From contig OZ176052.1 in the NCBI GenBank assembly GCA_964247055.1, forward strand, positions 8,990,001 to 9,054,000: 64,000 nt of DNA, read 5' to 3'. The position numbers were made by a program, and so were the translations under genes. Positions 25,925 to 37,400 of the stretch are shown one piece after another; position 1 is the first letter of the stretch; every line of letters begins with the position of its first letter. The stretch comes from Paragordius varius (taxonomy: Eukaryota; Nematomorpha). The notes under the pieces were generated by a model. That model searched no databases. It saw nothing but the letters and a program-made list of their open reading frames with translations, and had not been told where the DNA came from.

Positions 25925-26835
25925 GAATTTTTTTTAAAAATCTATGGAGAATAAATAGCCTAAGCACTTCATCACCTTTTGTAGTTTTCCAAAAATATAT
26001 TCTATTATAAAAAAATATTTAAAAAACTTTAGAGCATTCTTAAGCCATTTAGGCGCATGATTCAGACTAAATTTAAAAAATAAAATTGTAAAAAAACTTC
26101 ATCAGCTTGTCGCCTCCATTTTGTATCTTAGGTTTTTCCAATCGCTAAATACAGGCGAATAAATATATTTTATGGTTAAAAAATGTAAATTCAAATTGCA
26201 TTTTAGCAGCATTTTTTGATACTTATCTTTTTCATCAGCTATTTGTTTCAATCGGCTGATAAATAGATAATTCTTTTTCGAACACAAAAGAACATAGTTT
26301 AATTAATAAATTTTAAACAACATTTTTTATCACTTCATTACCTTTTCTCTTTTTTGTCCTAGTTTACTTTTGGGGTAATTTTACAGATCGTAATTTTGTA
26401 AATAAACTACTGTTTTGAAAGTTATTTTAGTAATAATTAAATTATCAAACATTGTTCTCATGCATCAATAAATATTTTTTACACTTTGGTGACTTCTAGA
26501 GTCTAAAATTGGGACAGCTCCGAATACGATTGAAACGAAGAGCTGATATTAAAATAAAATATATCAAGTTTTTGCTGGTAAAATGCAGAAAGCTTTATAC
26601 AATTAACTATTTACAATTTTTATAAAAGAATTTATAGATATAAAGATGGCGGCTGAGGATAAAAAAATTTTTGTATAATGTGCATTAAAGACTTAAGAAA
26701 GCATATTTATTTGCGGCTTAATATTTAATATACTTTTTAAGTTATTTATATTTCGAATCGTTCTGGGATGTAAGACTATCCCAACAGGTAATGCAGAAAA
26801 CAGTAATCTATTTGGGAGTTTTAGCTCTGAGGTAA
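25925..26835. repeat. Foldback repeat, family R2, copy 1
   Basis: The left part ('GCATTCTTAAGCCATTTAGG...' and 'CGCCTCCATTTTG') is mirrored by the right part ('AAGATGGCGGC' then 'GCATTAAAGACTTAAGAAA'), so the element folds back on itself. The right part is shared with 63.4-63.9 kb ('TTGTAAATAAACTAC', 'ATATATCAAGT', 'ATGGCGGC', 'TGGGATGTAAGACTATCCC'). No coding capacity was seen; the type of element is unknown. Confidence 0.6.
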
Positions 26836-27881
26836 ATTACCCCATATGAATCGTCTAAAAAAGATGGATCTTGAAGGAAGTGTTAACTATGGTTAAATAA
26901 AAAAAATTGTTTAAATAATAAGATCCCCTTTATAAACATTATGTAATAACAATATGATAAGAGCACTTAATTAAATGAAACTATAATGTATAAAAATGTG
27001 AAAAATTTTTAACTATTATATTCAATGGGAGAAGCTTTGTCATGTTAATATTATTAAAAAGTAAATCTTTTTCAAATAGTTTGCTATAAAATGTTTTTAT
27101 TTGATGAGAACGTTGAACAAAATGCTATATAAAAACAGATAGTATATCAATTTAATTATTATTTTTGAGAGAAGTGCCTTTAAATCATATGCATCCCGAC
27201 TTCGAGTATTTAGACTGGATGAAAGCTATTAGAACCGTATTGTTATTTTTTTGAACTTTTGGGGTCAAAAAGACTGAAGGCGTCTTTTCAAAAAAATAAT
27301 TATTTTATCTCTTTCAACTTTTATTCAATGATAACTTTTATATAAACTCTATCGTATCATAAAATATTTTTTAAAATTTCCACATTTTATGAAAATAGTA
27401 AGGTTATACGAGAATAATGGACTCCAAAAGCATTGAAATAATTAAAAACCTTAACCGCTTTCGCTTCCGAAAAAGGATAAAACCGCAATCTTTTTTATAA
27501 TATATTATAAAATAAATTTTTTTATGTTTCTATGAAAATAAATATATATATATATAAATAATTGTATATATGCGTATAATGATTGTGCCCAAAAATGACG
27601 GGATATAATTTTTTTATAAAGGTTAATGAAATAAGTTTGTTTTTATTATTCGCCTATACCAAATTATTATTCGATCTGTTGTTATGCGAACTGATTTTTA
27701 TGATGCCCAGGCATCTCAATCTATTCATGACCCTTAACGACAATTTTAAAAATCTAAGCTTAGATTTTAAGAATTATAATTAATTGCTTACCGCTCTGTG
27801 ATAAAAACACTTAAATATGTATCTGTCTATGGAATATAATATAATAAATAACAGAAGAGCACTTTCCAAAGTCAGTATATC
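26836..27881. other. Intergenic, upstream of mago nashi
   Basis: AT-rich sequence with no recognised exon; a weak reading frame at 27583-27783 has no family resemblance. The promoter of mago nashi should lie in the last few hundred bases, but no motif stands out. Confidence 0.5.
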
Positions 27882-28395
27882 ATGTCAACCCCCATTTATT
27901 TGCGTTATTATGTTGGGCATAAAGGAAAATTTGGTCATGAATTTCTTGAATTTGAATTTAGCCCAAACGGTATATTTAGCTGTTTATATGTCAGGAAAAC
28001 TGAGATATGCAAATAATTCGAACTATAAGAATGATACACTTATTAGAAAAGAGGCATAAAATAATGATATAATTTAGGCCTATGTAAGTCGAGCCGTTTT
28101 GGATGAATTAGCTAGAATAGTACAAACATCAGAAATTTTGAAAGAAAATGATGAAACATGGCCCCCTCCTGATAGAGTAGGTCGGCAGGAATTGGAAATC
28201 CTTATCGGGAAAGAATATATATCGTTTAATACCGCCAAAATCGGAACTCTGGCTGATACAGAAAATACAAAGTTTATTTGTTTTTAATATTACAGGGATC
28301 CTGAAGGCTTAAAAGCTTTGTACTATCTGGTGCAAGATTTAAAGTGCTTGGTGTTTTCTTTAATTGGTCTACATTTTAAGATTAAACCAATTTAA
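27882..28395 (+). CDS. MAGOH: Mago nashi, exon-junction complex core subunit
   Basis: Nuclear RNA-binding partner of Y14/RBM8A in the exon-junction complex, which marks spliced mRNAs for localisation, translation and decay. Exons 27882-27969, 27995-28053, 28078-28271 and 28296-28395 give 146 residues, the same length as the human protein, and nearly every block is conserved: '[20 protein letters not shown]', '[14 protein letters not shown]', '[13 protein letters not shown]', '[17 protein letters not shown]', ending '[10 protein letters not shown]'. The three introns are 25, 24 and 24 nt long; both 24-nt introns contain in-frame stops, so they must be removed. The middle one (28054-28077) has a GC donor instead of GT. 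ATG at 27882 is the only sensible start. It converges with the VWA-domain gene. Confidence 0.98.
28054..28077 (+). other. 24-nt GC-AG intron in mago nashi
   Basis: Starts GCATAA and ends TTTAG. Its length is a multiple of three but it contains in-frame TAA and TAG; removing it joins 'IRKE' to 'AYV' exactly as in other mago proteins. Confidence 0.9.
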
Positions 28396-28432
28396 TTTTT
28401 ATACGATACTGCATGTAAATAAATTTGTAATA

Positions 28433-30658
28433 CTAATTTATTAATTCTGAGTTAAAGCTACAGTAGTTTAAAGTTTTAATAATGTGAATATCTTCAGGCT
28501 TACTTACCATATCATTTATTTTGTTCATGTTAATATCCACACCAATTCCAACTGCGAAAACTTCAACACCTATAAACATATAATATAATTTGATAAAATT
28601 ATAAATATTAGATAGTCTAATAAACCAATCTTTTTTAGTTTAGTTTTTTTAAATTTTTTTTTAAAATACCCATATTCCTGAGTAAAAGTGCTTGGCGACT
28701 TGCTGTATATGGTCTCGACTTCCCATCCGTCATAATTATGACCACTTTTTCTGCACCACTCCTTCCATGCACTATAAAATGTTGTCTTACAAGAGCCAAT
28801 GCTTTATCTATTCTGGTTCCTCCACCTTAATACCAAAAAAATAGATTTATAATAATCGATTTTTTAGTTGTAGAGTTAACACTAAAATACACCTTGATAA
28901 TTAAATTGACGTATCCCTTCCTTGACCTCCTCCAAACTCTTATGTTTCTTCAAATCAAACATCATTCTGGTCAGTGGGGAGCTTGAAAAAATGAGTGCAG
29001 CGACGCGTGTACCTTCATCCGAAATTTTATTTTGGCTATCCATAATTTCTACTGCATTCTAACATGCATATTTTTGACATTGAATAAAATAAGGTAAACC
29101 TCTGTTGGTGCGGACTATTTTTGTGAACTGAACAATACTATTTCTTTTTTCAGCGACACATTAAAAGCAAAATGATTTTCTTATTATGTTAAATTAAAAT
29201 TTAACCATCTTTCGTATGTGTCGAAAAATTTTAGGACAAAAAGTTTTTTGCATTTTTATTATGCTGACTATTGATAATTAGTGATATTTCTGAATAATAA
29301 TTTATTTTGTTGTGCGGCCTCCTCCATTTTTTTTACAAAAAGAGGTTAGACTTAATTTTATTACCCTATATATAAATACTAGTGATTGCCATTTCCAATT
29401 TGGCAAAAGCGAAAATAATTAAAATGATATGAAAACGAAATATTTTAACCATATTTGTACCTGTAAAGCTTCGACCCCACATTCAAATATACTACGACCT
29501 ATGCTACTGCTACCGTCCATGACGAGAATGGCATCTATGGCTTTTAGACCGCCATCTTTTTTCACATAATTGAATTTTTCAAGGGCTGAGGTGGCAGGTT
29601 CTTTTGCCATGACTCTGGCTTTTGCTAAGATTTGATCTTTATCGCTAAAATTTGCCACTCCTTCGTGTATATCATGTATGACATTTTTAATGAAAGATTT
29701 AGCATCGGTGTCTGTAGCATTTTTAAAGGTACTTTGACTTGCGTTCGCAACACTCTTTATCAATGTTACATCTATATATTTGTAGTAAATATCTGTAATA
29801 TACCATTTACAATTCAAATCCACCCTTGAACAATTTAAATTCACCCTAAAAATAATCTATGTGTTTTCGGACTAATATAAATCATCATTAATAAGAAATA
29901 TATTATGGCATAGTTTATTATTTTTTCAGTATTATATAAATTTTCAACGTATTTTAAAATATAAAAAAATATAAATAATTTTTAAATTTTAAAAAACACA
30001 ATTTTTTAGGGTGAACTTGAATTGATTGAGGGTGAATTTAAATGGTATAATCCTAATGAGAAGGATTAGTTAATTAAATTGGGTGCATTCTTTATGTTTT
30101 ACACATATATTTATTATTAACTGATTTAACGTAAACGACCCTTAAAATGCCCAAACTAATTAATTTATGACGCGGTGATTATATTTTTTTGACATTCGTC
30201 TGAAACTAGCTGATTTTTTCATATTTAGGTTTACTCTGTATAACAATAACAGTTAAACGACTATATTTGTAAAACATAAGTCTACACACACCTTAATATT
30301 TAAGGATCGATATATATTTTTTTATCGAAAATATTTACTTATATTATCATCTCATTAATTTTATCTAATAAATTAGGTATTTTATTCTCAAACGTACATG
30401 GAAATGATATATTAAACTGAATGAAGTTTTTATTTATTATATTTTCTTTTTTGATAAAAAATATGTATGATTTCGGTATTACTAAATAAAACTATTTAAT
30501 TTACTTGAATAATCTTCGAGTAAACCATGAATTGTATTGTTGACATTTTCCGAATTAATATTATTAGATAATCCGTGCACAGTTCTGAATACGAAAGAAT
30601 CCACACTGCTGCTATATTTGATCACATAGGCTGCTAATATACACATTAGTAAAGACAT
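28433..30658 (-). CDS. Secreted or extracellular VWA-domain protein
   Basis: Five minus-strand exons (30505-30658, 29461-29792, 28893-29058, 28670-28825, 28433-28569) give 314 residues. The N-terminus ('MSLLMCILAAYVIKY') looks like a signal peptide. A single von Willebrand factor A domain fills the C-terminal half with a complete metal-ion-dependent adhesion site: DGSSS at 144-148, Thr 221 in 'GGGTR', Asp 251 in 'MTDGK'. The N-terminal 130 residues have no recognised domain but contain N-glycosylation-type sites (for example NAS, NAT, NFS). Such domains bind proteins through a divalent cation, as in matrilins and collagens; the partner is unknown. After the last intron the frame reads through an unused GTAAGT to a TAG at 28433, giving a normal domain end. 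A MITE lies in the first intron, ending a few bases from the acceptor. Confidence 0.85.
29803..30045. mobile_element. MITE with TA target site, in a VWA-gene intron
   Basis: Terminal inverted repeats CCATTTA...TAAATGG flanked by TA on both sides, with subterminal 'TTCACCCT'-type words near both ends. About 243 bp. It resembles in plan the larger element at 41060-41719. No coding capacity; a Tc1/mariner-like origin is inferred from the TA sites. Confidence 0.65.
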
Positions 30659-31859
30659 GGAATATATTTTAAATAAATAATTGGAAAAATTAAAAATGGC
30701 AAAAAAGCGGCATTAAATATGAGGAAGTTTCAGGTCATTTTCTCACCAATTGTTTGGATCTCTTTTTAAGAGAACAAAGAATTGGCTTTATTAACACAAA
30801 CTGTTAAATTAAATTTTATTAATATAGATCCGATATTAAGCAAACAAAAGATATTTTCTTTGATTAAATAATTTATTCATATATAAAACATAAATTTATT
30901 TTGTTGTAACAATATAGTATACACAATGGTATATATTTTACTGTACACTATATAAAAGTAAATGTTAAAGTGTAGATTAAGATTCAATTCAAATACGTTT
31001 TATATCATTCATTGCTGTATTATGGTTTTTAATAGATAAGAGTAACAGAGAGGAATTATATATAGCACAAAGTTTGATTGTCAATTTGGCTATTTAAAAT
31101 GAAATTTATAGTCTTGACGAAATGACTTTATTTTTTATGTATATCTATCCAGAAAACTTGCAATGTGTATTATTAACGATTCAAGGTAACTTTTATCAGG
31201 CGGAAATCGTGCACAGATAAATAAAAACTGATAAAGATATTATTATATCGTAGGTAATGAAACCTAAAAATAATAAACTCAGTTCAAAAGATGTTTTTTA
31301 TCTTTTTATTTGATGAATCCAGCAATTAATGAGGGGTAGAGCTATACAATATGATACATTTTTCAATATTAATCAGCGCATATAGCATCTTTATAAAAAT
31401 AGGTATTTGGTTTTAAGGCAATAGTATTACTTGTTTAACTTATTCTAGGGAAATGTCCAGAAAGAGAATGTCAATGGCCATCTTTGTGCTCTGAACGTTT
31501 AATTTAACAATTAAATTAAAAATGTATGTAAGAAGAGGGGAGGGGCCTTAGAATAATGTTACAAGAGCTTCGTTTTGCCACTCTTTAGAAATTATTCGCA
31601 TGATGATCTACATGCAATCAACCTAATACGAATATATAAGTATTTTTTGCATTGTGCAACTGCAAAAAATTATTTTTATTCTCGATTAATTTAATATTCC
31701 ACTATTCATATTAAATCAGAAATTTAAATAGGTCATGTTTAATGCTTATTAGAAATTAAAAAACCTGTGAATACATCTATTTTAATAAAATGTAAAATTA
31801 AGGCTGAAGAAATTTTCCCCAAACTGTTACCTGATTAAAATGATTAATATTTAACGAAT
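30659..31859. other. Intergenic; no gene seen
   Basis: Upstream of the VWA-domain gene. AT-rich, without exon-like reading frames or RNA genes that I can support. Confidence 0.5.
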
Positions 31860-32640
31860 GTGCCGATCATAAATTACCAAGCTGTTCCCTAGCAAAATGA
31901 CATTTTTTCAAACAAAGCCAAGTCTTTTATACGAATTTTTGAGGAAATTTATTGCCCAAGTTAGGAAACTATATAAAAACAATATTGTTTAATGTTCAAT
32001 TATAAAGGCGAAAGTTTTAGCCCAGCGCTTTTTCAATTAGCCAATAGGTAGGGCTTTCCTCCGTTGAAAATGCGTTTTAAAACGCTTTGAAGTTAATATA
32101 ATTTTAAGACTGAAAATTTTGTTCCTTGTTGTAAAATACCCGCTGGTTAAGGCTTTCCACGTAAACACCATAACTTTTAGTTTTAGCGCACAAGAAGACA
32201 ATATAGATTAAATCACGGTTATAGCTATCTATAAAGAGAGAATTATAGCCACGAGGTTTTTTTCAAATTAGCACCAGGTATGCCCCCACCCTCTATAAAA
32301 TACGCGATCATATGAAAAAACATGGCATTGAAGTTAATAATCTAAAAGTTATGAAAATGGAATAACAAGGCCTTGGCTCTTTCCAGTTTAAAGAATAAAC
32401 TTAGTCCAGCGCTTTTTTAATTATCGGCGAGTTAGGGCATTGAGCTCTGTAAAATAATCAGCATAAAAAATCGCGGCTTTGAAGCTAATTTTCACTAAAC
32501 TTTTCAGGCCATATGAATTCAATATAATTTTAGGAAAATACTATACAGCTTATTCTTTAATCAGATGGCTAACATAGTCGACTTCGTTTAGTTTCTTATA
32601 CCGTAAAGTCCCGCTTTATCCAAAAATAACTAGGTCACAA
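31860..32640. repeat. Second locus of the ~265-bp repeat
   Basis: Shows the same boxes as 11.5-12.85 kb: 'CCAGCGCTTTTTCAATTAGC' near 32017, 'CCAGCGCTTTTTTAATTA' near 32408, 'TAAAATACGCGATCATATGA' near 32296 and 'GGCTTTGAAGCTAATT' near 32479. Diverged, so ancient. Confidence 0.55.
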
Positions 32641-32989
32641 AATATTTTGGACGAATTATTTGCAAGAAGTATGATTATTGATCCCACTTATTTGTCTATG
32701 AATGTATAAGTGAATTTTTTTAATTCCCCTTTGGGCAGGGTTCTTCCCAAACGTAAACTGCTCTTCCAAACAAAATTTTTTGGACATGTAGCTCTATGGC
32801 CTCAAAGATTTCCTATTAATTCACGCTTGGATTTCAAGTTTATGTGAAATTATTATATTACAATTATAATTCAGCTAAAATTATATGAATTAATTGTAAA
32901 TTTTTAATTACTACTAATCTTTGTTAAACGTAAATAAATATAATTGAAATATAATAAATTGTTTTTTTTGAAAAATCCACCTAAATTTA

Positions 32990-33510
32990 AAAGCAAAGCT
33001 CTATCAAAATTCTGACGTGATAAAAATGTTCAGCATCATTATGTAGAAAAAGATTTTTATAATTTAAAGCGTTTTTTACCGTTTCCATCTGCCTTAAAAT
33101 AGTATGAAGTACGCTTCGACAAATTTTTCTATAAATAAATTTTTTAAGAAAGTTTAGGAAAAAACTTATTTTGATTTTATTAGGCATACATTTAAATTTG
33201 TTAAAGTAATCTTGGCATTTTCACGTTTTTTAAAGAGAACTAACCAAAATTTGAGAATTTTAAAAATTATAATTTTATAAAAATATTGTTTTCCAATTTA
33301 TATGTAGTTAACAATACATTTAAGTGATTTTTTTTGGTATGAGGCATTTAGATTCAACCAAAAAGATTTTTAAGATGTGCGCAAATTTTCTCTGATATGA
33401 AAAAGTTACAACAAAAGCGGGAATAGCTTTTTTGAATCACTTTTAAGGGCCAAACTAAAATACATCTTGATAATCCTGATTCATTTGCCCATCATATATA
33501 TTTCATCAAG
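32990..33510. repeat. Repeat family R3, copy 1
   Basis: Shares 'AAATGTTCAGCATCAT', 'TTAAAATAGTATGAAGTACG' and 'CTTGATAATCCTGATTCATTT' with the nested repeat cluster at 47.5-48.75 kb, where the same words occur in both orientations. Nature unknown. Confidence 0.5.
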
Positions 33511-34467
33511 ATATTTTATACTTTTTCGATTTTAGACGCAGTGTAATATTCAAATCATTTGAGTGCATCCATGTTAGCAGAGCCGCTCTTTTAAATTAGC
33601 CTCTGCAATCAACTGAATCACGTCTTTTTGCAAATACATCATCAATAAATCTAAAGAATTTTCTGATATATATAAAGACAAGTAAATTCGTCCGATCTTA
33701 ATTATTTTTATTTGGGCACAATTTTGTGAGCGCCTTTTCTGTAAAAATTACAGATATCATTCAAAGCAGATTTTAGGGATTTGTATATTTTTCTCACCGT
33801 TTATAAAAGAAATCAGCTTTAATAAGGAAAGGGTCAGTTTTAATATGGCCAATAATATTTAATAGGTATATCTTAGCGTATGGAAGACCCCATAGAATTA
33901 TTTAAAGATATTTAGAGAAAATGGTTAGGTAATTTGATTTTTTCCTCTTTGTTGAAAAAATTATTAGAATGATTATCGGCGAGAGTGCATCACAGCAAAG
34001 CGTGTCAGGGTCAGCTAGTCTAAATACAAAATTTAAAAAAATATACGTAAAGAAGCCATATAAAAATTTCCTCACCCATCAAAGCAAAAATTATTAAGTT
34101 TAGAAATAGTATTATAATTAGGGTTTTATATAAATTTAAACCATTCGAATCTCTATTAAAAATTTATATCAATAATGTATCCAGTTAGCACAGTTCTGTA
34201 CCTTTAATTTCAATCCAAATACTAAAAATATAATCAGCATTTAAATCAACTAATGTCCGCATTCAGTATAACTTGTTTGATTAATGATACCATAAACTGA
34301 AAAACTATTTAGCAATTTATTATAAAAAATTATAATTATTTGTTCAGTTTTGCGAACTATTATATCTACATAACTCCTTCCTTAAAAATTATTTTATACA
34401 ATATTTTTTATAAAAAATGTAAAAAAAATATAATTATATTATTGTCATACGTTTTTTTGAATGTATA
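33511..34467. other. Intergenic, upstream of DPF
   Basis: AT-rich; no exon. The DPF promoter should lie at the right end. No convincing motif. Confidence 0.4.
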
Positions 34468-37400
34468 ATGATGTCAGGTGAAGTTGCTTACAATATCGCC
34501 TTAGAGAGCGCATCTTTATACAATAAAAAATTATTCAAGGGTAGGAAAAAGCGGCTACCATATCTGGAAACCCATACAGGTTTATAATAAGTTTATGTTT
34601 TCATATAAATAATATAATCTTATATCCATATTTAAGTCTTTTTTGCTCAATATGGGAAGCGAGAATATTTCTTTAGCCAATTGGGATAAGAAAAAATATT
34701 TTTCATTACGATTGCACCACCACGAAATAACATTGTTTCCCACATAGATTTCTTTATTATAATTGTGCATCTCGTGACTTAACTGCATTGAAAGATTTTT
34801 GCAAAAATCTAAAATATATTCTTAATTTACTTTGTTCCTTATTTTTATGCATAATGTACTGGAAAATAATTTTTTGATTATCTTTGCTCATGGAAAACGA
34901 ATTTTTTATACTCGGATCCAAATATTGTGCAATAAGGATAATATCGTCAATATTTTTCCAAATGTTATTTATAGCATATAATACGTTTGGCAGGACATTG
35001 GTGATATTTTGTATTGTTGGATAAATATCGCTTATATATACAATTTTATCAATCATTTCTTCCATAACATCATGGATGTATGTTGATTCTTCATCATTCG
35101 CACCAGTGATCGGATCATTTATATTAAATTTATTTCCCAAAACGCACGTTGTATTTAATACACGCTTTATGTTTGTCCAATTAGGATTAATTATTTTGAG
35201 TTTTTGTTTTACACTTTTGCTTTGGGCTATTTCTTGCCATTCATTAAATGATTCTATATCAAATGATATGGTTTGTAAATTTAGTTCACCCAAATTCAGA
35301 TGTGTGTCGTAAGTCATTTCTTTTTTTACCAATTCATTGTTCTTATCGAATATACACACCTCCCAATAATTCATTAAATCAATTAGGCACGAATGATTTG
35401 AAACATTTATATTACGCGATTCCCAACCATTTTCTCCTTGTCCCTCGTATATGTAATAAAGATGGGCGGAATAATATTTTTGTGCCTCCTGAATGTTGTT
35501 AGATTCAAAATTGTTTTCATTTTCTTTTATCATAATAATAGGTTCACCCAATTTATTTATGATATAATCATGCTTCTGAATAAGTAAATGACAAGATAAC
35601 TTAGGTTCCAATAATTCCGTACATATTTTTATTTTAACGATTTCATCCAATCGGTTTTTTGTTTCATCTCTTAATTCGTTTAATAACGTAACATTACCAT
35701 GATTATTTATGCCACATGTATTAAGTATAACTAAACTCATATATTGTAAATAGTCATTGAGTGGTGAAATTTTGAATTTTCTAGCCCCTTTAATAAGCTC
35801 TTGGTAAATCTTTTGAGCTATTAATTTATTTTCTACATGCTCCTTTCCTGTGATATCACTTGTTAATGAATCATCCTTCTTTATGGTTTGAACCTCATTT
35901 GAACCAATAATCTGATCGTCATTTATTTCTTTAATTTCATTTTCTTCTAATTGAGCAGCAATTGTAGCATTTTGGTTATCGTTTTTAACATTATCATTGT
36001 TATCGGTACTAATTCCATCATTCCCCACCATTGGTTCATACATTTCTTCGTTTATCAATCCTTCCTTAACCTGTTGCAACCATTTTTTTATTATTTCCAA
36101 GCCAATCTCATTCGCTTGTTCTTGCGGGTTATGGTATTGATAAAAATTGTTTAATGAGTTATAATTATCTGACTTTTGTTTTTTGTCCGCAACTTTAGTC
36201 CTTTTAACATATTTTTTCTTAATTTTTCCACACGGGTACCGTTCAACAACCTCATTCGTATAATAATTCCTACTTTTAATTTTACCATTTTCAGGATTTT
36301 TACATGAAACCAGATTCTTATCGTTATCATCATTACCTCCAGTTATTATCTTGTCGTTTACCAATGTAGTACTAAGGGAATTCGTTAAACTATTTTGATT
36401 TGTAGCAACAGTTTTTCCCATAATTTCATATTCCATGGGATGTTTATTTCGCAAATGCGTTAACATGGGTGATGTGCTAAATCGTTTTGAACCGTAAGAT
36501 GGGCCACGGGAGATAACTTTACCACACAATTTACATATGGATTGCGATTCATTTTCCGGGTTTACGTTAAAATAAAGCCAAGCACCACTTTTACGTTTGC
36601 GCGTGTTTAGTCCATCCTCTATCCCACCAACATCAATACAAGTTTTACGTTCATTATTTAATTCATTATTATTTGGTGGTTTTAACAATGGTTCCTTGTT
36701 CACTTCACCACATTGAATATCAATCATTTTATCACAGTTAAGCAAGTTTGACCCTACTTTTGGACTTTTGTTGGGGTTGACATCCATTGATGTTTTTTCT
36801 TGCATTTCCATGGATTGTGAAGATAATTGGCACTCTTCCGAATTACTATTGGTCAAATTTTCAATTCGGCTCCTAATTAAAAATTGATAATTATTGTTTA
36901 ATAATTTATATCAGTATTTTAAATCACCTTTCGTTCCAATCCTTGTCTGTCACATAATTTGTTTCATTTATAACATCCAAATCCGGTTTAATTTCAAAAT
37001 CTAGAGTATCCATAAAGAAATGTTACAAAAATAATATTTATAAAAAAATTGTCAAATATTCGAATATTAGACAATAAATGCGTTCTAGAACGCTTAACCC
37101 CTCATTTGCCGATACGCATTTTATGTATTTGCGCTATACAAGTTTCACATACCATATTTTACAGTTTTATAAACGTTCTATTTCTTTAACGGTTTGGTTT
37201 GGGCTTAGCTAAAAAACGTATTAAATATACAATATTCATCACAAGTCAAAATTGTACAAATTTCAATGATAAGTCCTACTTTTGATACATAATGTAAGAG
37301 TATCAAACTATAAGCTAATAAATATTCCAAGTAATAACAATAATATATATAATTATATCATTGTATGTTTATATAAATGAATCTAAAAATGTAAAATTTA

